Below, one piece after another: positions 59,080 to 64,000 of a stretch of DNA of 64,000 nucleotides. A program made the translations under genes and the position numbers. Where the stretch lies: the NCBI GenBank assembly GCA_022575985.1, contig JAKSXM010000007.1:16804501-16868500 (forward strand). Direction: 5' to 3'. A model generated the notes under the pieces. It saw nothing but the letters and a program-made list of their open reading frames with translations. It did not search any database and had not been told where the DNA came from. Each line of letters opens with the position of its first letter. The stretch's first letter is position 1. The stretch comes from Anagrus nilaparvatae (Eukaryota > Arthropoda > Insecta > Hymenoptera > Mymaridae).

Positions 59080-61370
59080 GGTAGAGGGGGGGGGGGGGGG
59101 CGAAACCTGTCGAAAGGCTAAGATTTGCTCTATTATATGTTTTTTGGGTCGCTGAATTCGAATTCTGTGTCCAATATGGCTGGGGATCACCCTTAAATAA
59201 TACAATAGGAGAACACCCTTAAATCAGCAAAAACTACCCCTTTTTAGGGGTTTATTTTGCAAAATTTCGATAGTAAAGCTAATACGGGGTAAAATATATT
59301 TTATTTTTTGATGATGGATTAAGAAGATATTGCGATTTTTTTATAGTTGACCAAAATTAGGATATATGGGCTAATTATAGATGGTGAAAACTACCCCCAA
59401 AATTTCAAAAAATAGGAAAAACTTGATAAAAGATTATGTTTTTACTTTTTTTCGTGTAGCAAGTATTTACAAATACTTTATGCTATTTAAACCACCCGGG
59501 GGCGGGGTGTTAAAACAACCCCTAAATTTATACATACATAAAAACCATGTGAGCCATTCACTGGTCATAACTCTCGTTGTCCATCGATCCGAGTCAATTC
59601 TCAGAACCTTAAAATCTAGATTTTTTTAAAAAAGACCCATAAATGAATTTTGCAGAAACATACAATTTCAGATTCGTAAAATTAAAATGCATCAAATTTT
59701 AGAATAGGATAATTTCCGAAAATCATTTTATGAAACCTTGTATTTGATGGTAAATTTATGCTATAAATAATAACTTTTGATATTTCATCAAATTTGAAAC
59801 TAATTAATAGGAATTCTGACGTATCCATTTTTCAATCCTTATAGTTTTTATTATTCTGCAACAAAAAATTCTTATAAATAATGAATTGATATAGTAAATG
59901 GTCTATTCATGAACGAAAGATGTTAGCTGAAAAATATTCATTTTATCATATTATTAAACGTGGTATACCTTTAAATACTCGCATACTAAATATCAGCATT
60001 ATTGATTGAAAATTATTGAAAAATTTTTTTATCAATTTTCCAAGAATTTTTTTGATCCGAATATTGTGTAAATATGTTATGAACACAAAATAAATGAAAA
60101 AAAGTGGATTTGGCAGCCATTTATTGTTCACAGGCGCTGATGGAAATCCGGGTCTAAATTCAGAATTTTAAGGAAACGAAAAGTTTTTTTCAAACCAATT
60201 ATTATAGGTTCCAGAAATTTTTGTTTTAGAATATTTTTTTAAAAAATTTGTACAAATTAGAGTAAGTAATTTTTAGAAGAGTCTTTCACAAAAAAATTAA
60301 ATCCTAAATGAAAAAATTTATTTCGTTTTAAAAGTAATTTTCACGAATTCGTATAATGATTAATATTTCATAGTTTTGCATTGAAACAAACAACTTCAAA
60401 TGCGGAAAAATTCAATTCTTTGCTTTGCGATTTCTTGAAATTATAATTAGTTAATTGAATATAATTTTTATTCGGATACTTTAAGAATTTTACTTAGGAC
60501 TTTCTGACTTTTGACTTAGCTATTTATTAATTGCATTTTAAATTCTTAATTCTTAACATTGAACCTTGGGTTTTGGATTTTCAGATTTTGAAAAATTAGC
60601 ACGAGTTGCCATCAGCACTTATGAACAATGAATGGCCGCCGTGGATTTTATAAATATTTCTCGAATCGAAAAAAATGCCGGAGCCGGCGGAAAAAATTCT
60701 TATACTTGATTTTCGAAAACTGCCCCGATTGGACAACGACAATTATGACCCGTGAATGGCACCAAAAACCATGATAAAATAAATTTTTTTTACTTTTTTT
60801 TTGTAGAATCAAATATTTAAAATGTTTTATGCTATTTTAATCATCTTAAAATGTATTCACCTTCCCCTCCGGGAGGAGGAGGTTAAAATAACCCCTAAAT
60901 TTATACATACATAAAAACCATGATAAAATTTTATTATCAATATTGTTGTTGTTTATATTGCCTTTGATTATTTTAAATATATATCTATTATTTTTTTACT
61001 TTTTTTTGTGGAATAAAAAATAAACTTTTATCATGTTTTTTCTATTTTTTTTAATTTTTGGAGTAGTTTTAACCATCTATAATTAGCCCATACATCCTAA
61101 TTTTAGTCAATTATGAAAAAATAGCAATATCTTCTTAATCTATCATCAAAAAATAAAATATATTTTACCATATTAGCTTTACTTTCGAAATTTTGCAAAA
61201 ACCCCCTAAAAAGAGGTAGTTTTTGCTGATTTAAGGCTGTTCCCCCATTTTCCAGCCCTATTGGACACCGGATTCGGATTCTGCGACCCAAAAAACATAT
61301 AGTAGAGCAAATCTCATCCTGTCAACAGATTTCTACCCCAAACCTGCATTTTGACTGGAGTATTTGTCAA
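59080..61370. repeat. ~2.3-kb palindromic element nested in the Helitron
   Basis: 59105-59420 pairs with 61060-61345 (shared ATATATTTTATTTTTTGATG and complement). It carries the family motifs TTTTTTGGGTCGCTGAATTC and TGACTGGAGTATT. Internally ACCCCTAAATTTATACATAC occurs twice in direct orientation (59518 and 60891). Exact ends are unclear. Confidence 0.65.
59086..59100. repeat. G15 homopolymer
   Basis: Fifteen consecutive G in an AT-rich region, at the edge of the nested palindrome. The other arm has no matching C run. Confidence 0.95.
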
Positions 61371-62002
61371 TTTTCTCTCGCTCCTTTTTGAACTACCATT
61401 AACCCACTCCAAAATAAAACATGTGGTGCCGGGCACGGTATTTTCCGAAAATTTTTGATAATTTTTAAACGAAGCATTGTTGAAAAATTATCCAAAATAA
61501 ATTTTTTAGCAAAGCTTTGTAAAATTTGTAGATTTAATAATAATAATAATTAAGCTTTTAATTAAGCTGTTTACGAAAATGATATTATTATAAAAAATTC
61601 TTTTAATTCAATTTTTTTTTTATTTCTATATATATAAAATTTAAAAATTGTAAAAATTTCTGTCATTGTATTGCTAGCATATATTATTATTATTATTAAT
61701 AATACGTGTGTCATTTGTTTGTATAACAATTTTGTACAACTAATAACCTAATTTAATTTTTTTTTATTTTACATATTCTTATTTATTTTTTTTTTATTGT
61801 TAAAATTAATTTAAAATTCGATTCTTTTAATTATTACTTAAAACTTTTAATTAATATTTTACTTATAATTCATGATGTATATTTTTTCAATTTTAACTTT
61901 TGTTTTTTTTTTTTAATTCAAAATTTTGGCGCCATTTAAGTGGACCAATCAGGTTGCGAATAAACGCGGTCGCAATGGCGATTTGTTTTTTATTGAAATA
62001 GA

Positions 62003-63450
62003 TTTAACCTAATGTAAACAATGCACAATAAATTTTACAATTTATATCATCTTATTTCTGTTTAAATTATGGTGGTTTTCAATACAATGCATTTTTTGAA
62101 AAGGCATTCATCCACATGCAAAACGTTGACTAATAAATAAAAAATTATTTTTGCCTGAAATTGATAGTTTTTTCATTTTATTAAGATTATGTGCTATCTA
62201 ATCATTCAAATCTTCTTACAATCCCTTGGGGAGTGATACCTTTGGATCAATACCTTTAGAACACCAAATTACACTAAATAGTTATGGGTGAGTTTATTAT
62301 GTTGAAAAAACATGCCGACTAGCCTTCGTTCTTGGCAATGGATCTTCTGGGTCCAGAAATGCAGCGCTTCATTTTGGTACAATGTTATAAAATAAGATGT
62401 GTCATTTTAAATGCATCACTGCAACTTTAAAAATTAACTAAAATACTTCTAGTTGGTCTCTTTTTTTGGTGTAAGAATTTCCTTCCAAGCCCCGTAAACC
62501 AAAATTTCTTATGAATAATTCTCTCATCGTTATAGCCAATTAACTAAATGTCAAGCGTAGCAGTTAGTTGAAGACAATTAAGCGGATTTAAAATTAATAA
62601 TGGATGTGTAGTTTGAGACAAAATTAATAAAAAAAGTGCATACTTTGAGATCACTTACTATGTATAGTTTGAGAACGATAAATATACCAAGTATTTGTAA
62701 ATAAAAATATTTATAAACATTTCTAAATACATTGTGAAAGTGTTTGGTGATGGTACATTTGAATATGTACCAAAGTAATATTTACAGCTCTATAACATTC
62801 GCGTCCTGAAAATACAATTATTATCCTTTGGACAAACTTTTTTTTAAATAATTTAAAATAGTTTTTATTTATTAAAAAAAATTAGGGATGTCTGTTTCAT
62901 CGTTCATCGCAGCTTCTCCCTTGTCCGAGTTGTCACATTTTAAGTTAAACCTACTTACCCCCAAACTCTCAACGTCATTTATGGAAGACCACTGATCATT
63001 TTTGGCCAAAAATGACCAAAATTTGTTGTTTAAATTGCTAGCAATCTTATATATCTTAAAAATTTCAAGTTTACAAAAATTTTTTATGACTCTTTTTTAT
63101 GACATTTTTTAAATAGTTTCTAAGATATCGTTTTTAAAAGACAATGATAAAAATTAATTTAATTTTTTTTTTAATCTGGAAATTTGGACTCTGAATTAAA
63201 ATGATCGTAACTGGTTAATTATTGAAAAGGGATGAGTAAAGAATTTTCAAAACATGGAGCTCATACAAAATTTTTGAGGCCTTTAAAACCTATTCTAATC
63301 AAAAATTGCAATTTACAGCAATTTAAAAAAATTTAAAAATTGGTCATTTCGGGCCAAAAATTAGCCATAGCAATTTTTGAGGTTGCAGCGTTTTTTTTTT
63401 AAATTACCAAAAAAAGCCTATTTGATAACATTGAGCTAACATAAAGTTGA
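62003..63450. other. Unit C backbone, last part
   Basis: Matches 29600-31449 closely, with the ~370-bp insertion of unit A absent. The copy of the short frame at 30170 has internal stops here. Confidence 0.65.
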
Positions 63451-64000
63451 TAGTGAGGTAGTGAACTCCCTCTGTTTGTTAAATTCAAAAACTTTTATCA
63501 ACATTACATAAATAAGATTAAATAATTTATAACCTATACAATTTATCAAACAACAGTTTTCAATTGACAAACATATAAACTTATAAGTTTTTATTACTTA
63601 TAAGTAATTAAATCCAAGTAAAGACAATTTTATTAATTTATTTTAAGTAAATTAGAACATGAGTTTATACAAATATTTCATATGAAATTATATTAATTTA
63701 AACACTTAACATAAATTTAATTTACTTATCTTTTGAAAATTTTAGAAAACAATATCTATTTTAACACTCTTCATTATTATTTGTTTTTAATTCAAGCTTT
63801 CAAAAAATTTCATTGAAAGTAATTCAACAAGTATTTTAATTTTCATTAAACTTGATTTCTTATTACGTTTATTTATATACTTATTTACATAAATTAAATT
63901 TTACAACACGTTTATTATTTGATGCAGTAAAACCCTTTTTTTTAATGCAAAATGTAATATAATTAAATTTTTAATACTATTTACTTTATTAAAAAAGTTT
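63451..64000. other. AT-rich DNA
   Basis: No gene, RNA or element end recognised. Confidence 0.5.

Larger units (their letters stand above)
58878..62002 (-). mobile_element. 3.1-kb Helitron carrying a nested palindrome
   Basis: On the minus strand it starts TCTATTTCAATAAAAAAC after A (complement of 62003) and ends with hairpin GCGCGCGC TT GCGCGCGC, then AAACACTTCTAG before T (complement of 58877). Removing it gives TTAATAA|TTTAAC, which is the sequence at about 29595 in unit A. No Rep/helicase frame is present. Most of its length is a nested palindromic element. Confidence 0.88.

Overview
This is a very AT-rich, gene-poor, eukaryotic nuclear window. The only recognisable host genes are copies of a divergent ionotropic receptor (IR), a chemosensory relative of ionotropic glutamate receptors found in protostomes, so the source is almost certainly an arthropod and most likely an insect. 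The order cannot be settled from this sequence. There are no operons, ribosome-binding sites, rRNA genes or CRISPR arrays.

The backbone is a three-unit segmental duplication, each unit carrying one plus-strand IR gene. Unit A (about 10.9-31.4 kb) has an intact 624-residue IR at 11247-13121. Unit B (about 34.2-39.5 kb) has a copy with one premature stop at the first membrane helix and a 10-bp deletion near its end. Unit C (about 53.3-63.4 kb) has a copy with a net 4-bp insertion that shifts the frame. A fourth piece, the first ~64 codons plus the upstream region, lies inverted at 31451-32200 and forms a long palindrome with the start of copy B.

Almost everything else is transposable-element DNA. 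Because the units share a backbone, several insertions can be checked against an empty site in the same window: a hAT element with a broken transposase (25889-27821), a hAT-like element (24092-25409), a 1.14-kb foldback (22699-23838), a 157-bp MITE (22104-22260), two Helitrons (58487-58770 and 58878-62002), a tRNA-like inverted element (10045-10864), and two insertions at TTAA sites (13145-15925). The most striking theme is self-complementarity. Long hairpin elements of 0.6 to 5.7 kb recur throughout, several sharing a ~140-bp internal tandem unit. A small hairpin repeat with compensatory base changes occurs six times.

Layout: 0-4 kb AT-rich DNA and a foldback; 4-5 kb LINE endonuclease relic; 5-9.7 kb MITE, zinc-finger-like fragment and back-to-back Helitrons; 10-13.1 kb tRNA-like element and IR A; 13-31 kb unit A backbone split by many insertions; 31.4-36.6 kb palindrome and IR B; 37-45.4 kb LINE 3' ends and repeats; 45.6-51.2 kb giant palindrome; 53.6-55.5 kb IR C; 55.5-63.4 kb unit C backbone with Helitrons. 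Only the IR genes appear to have encoded host proteins; copy A alone is complete.
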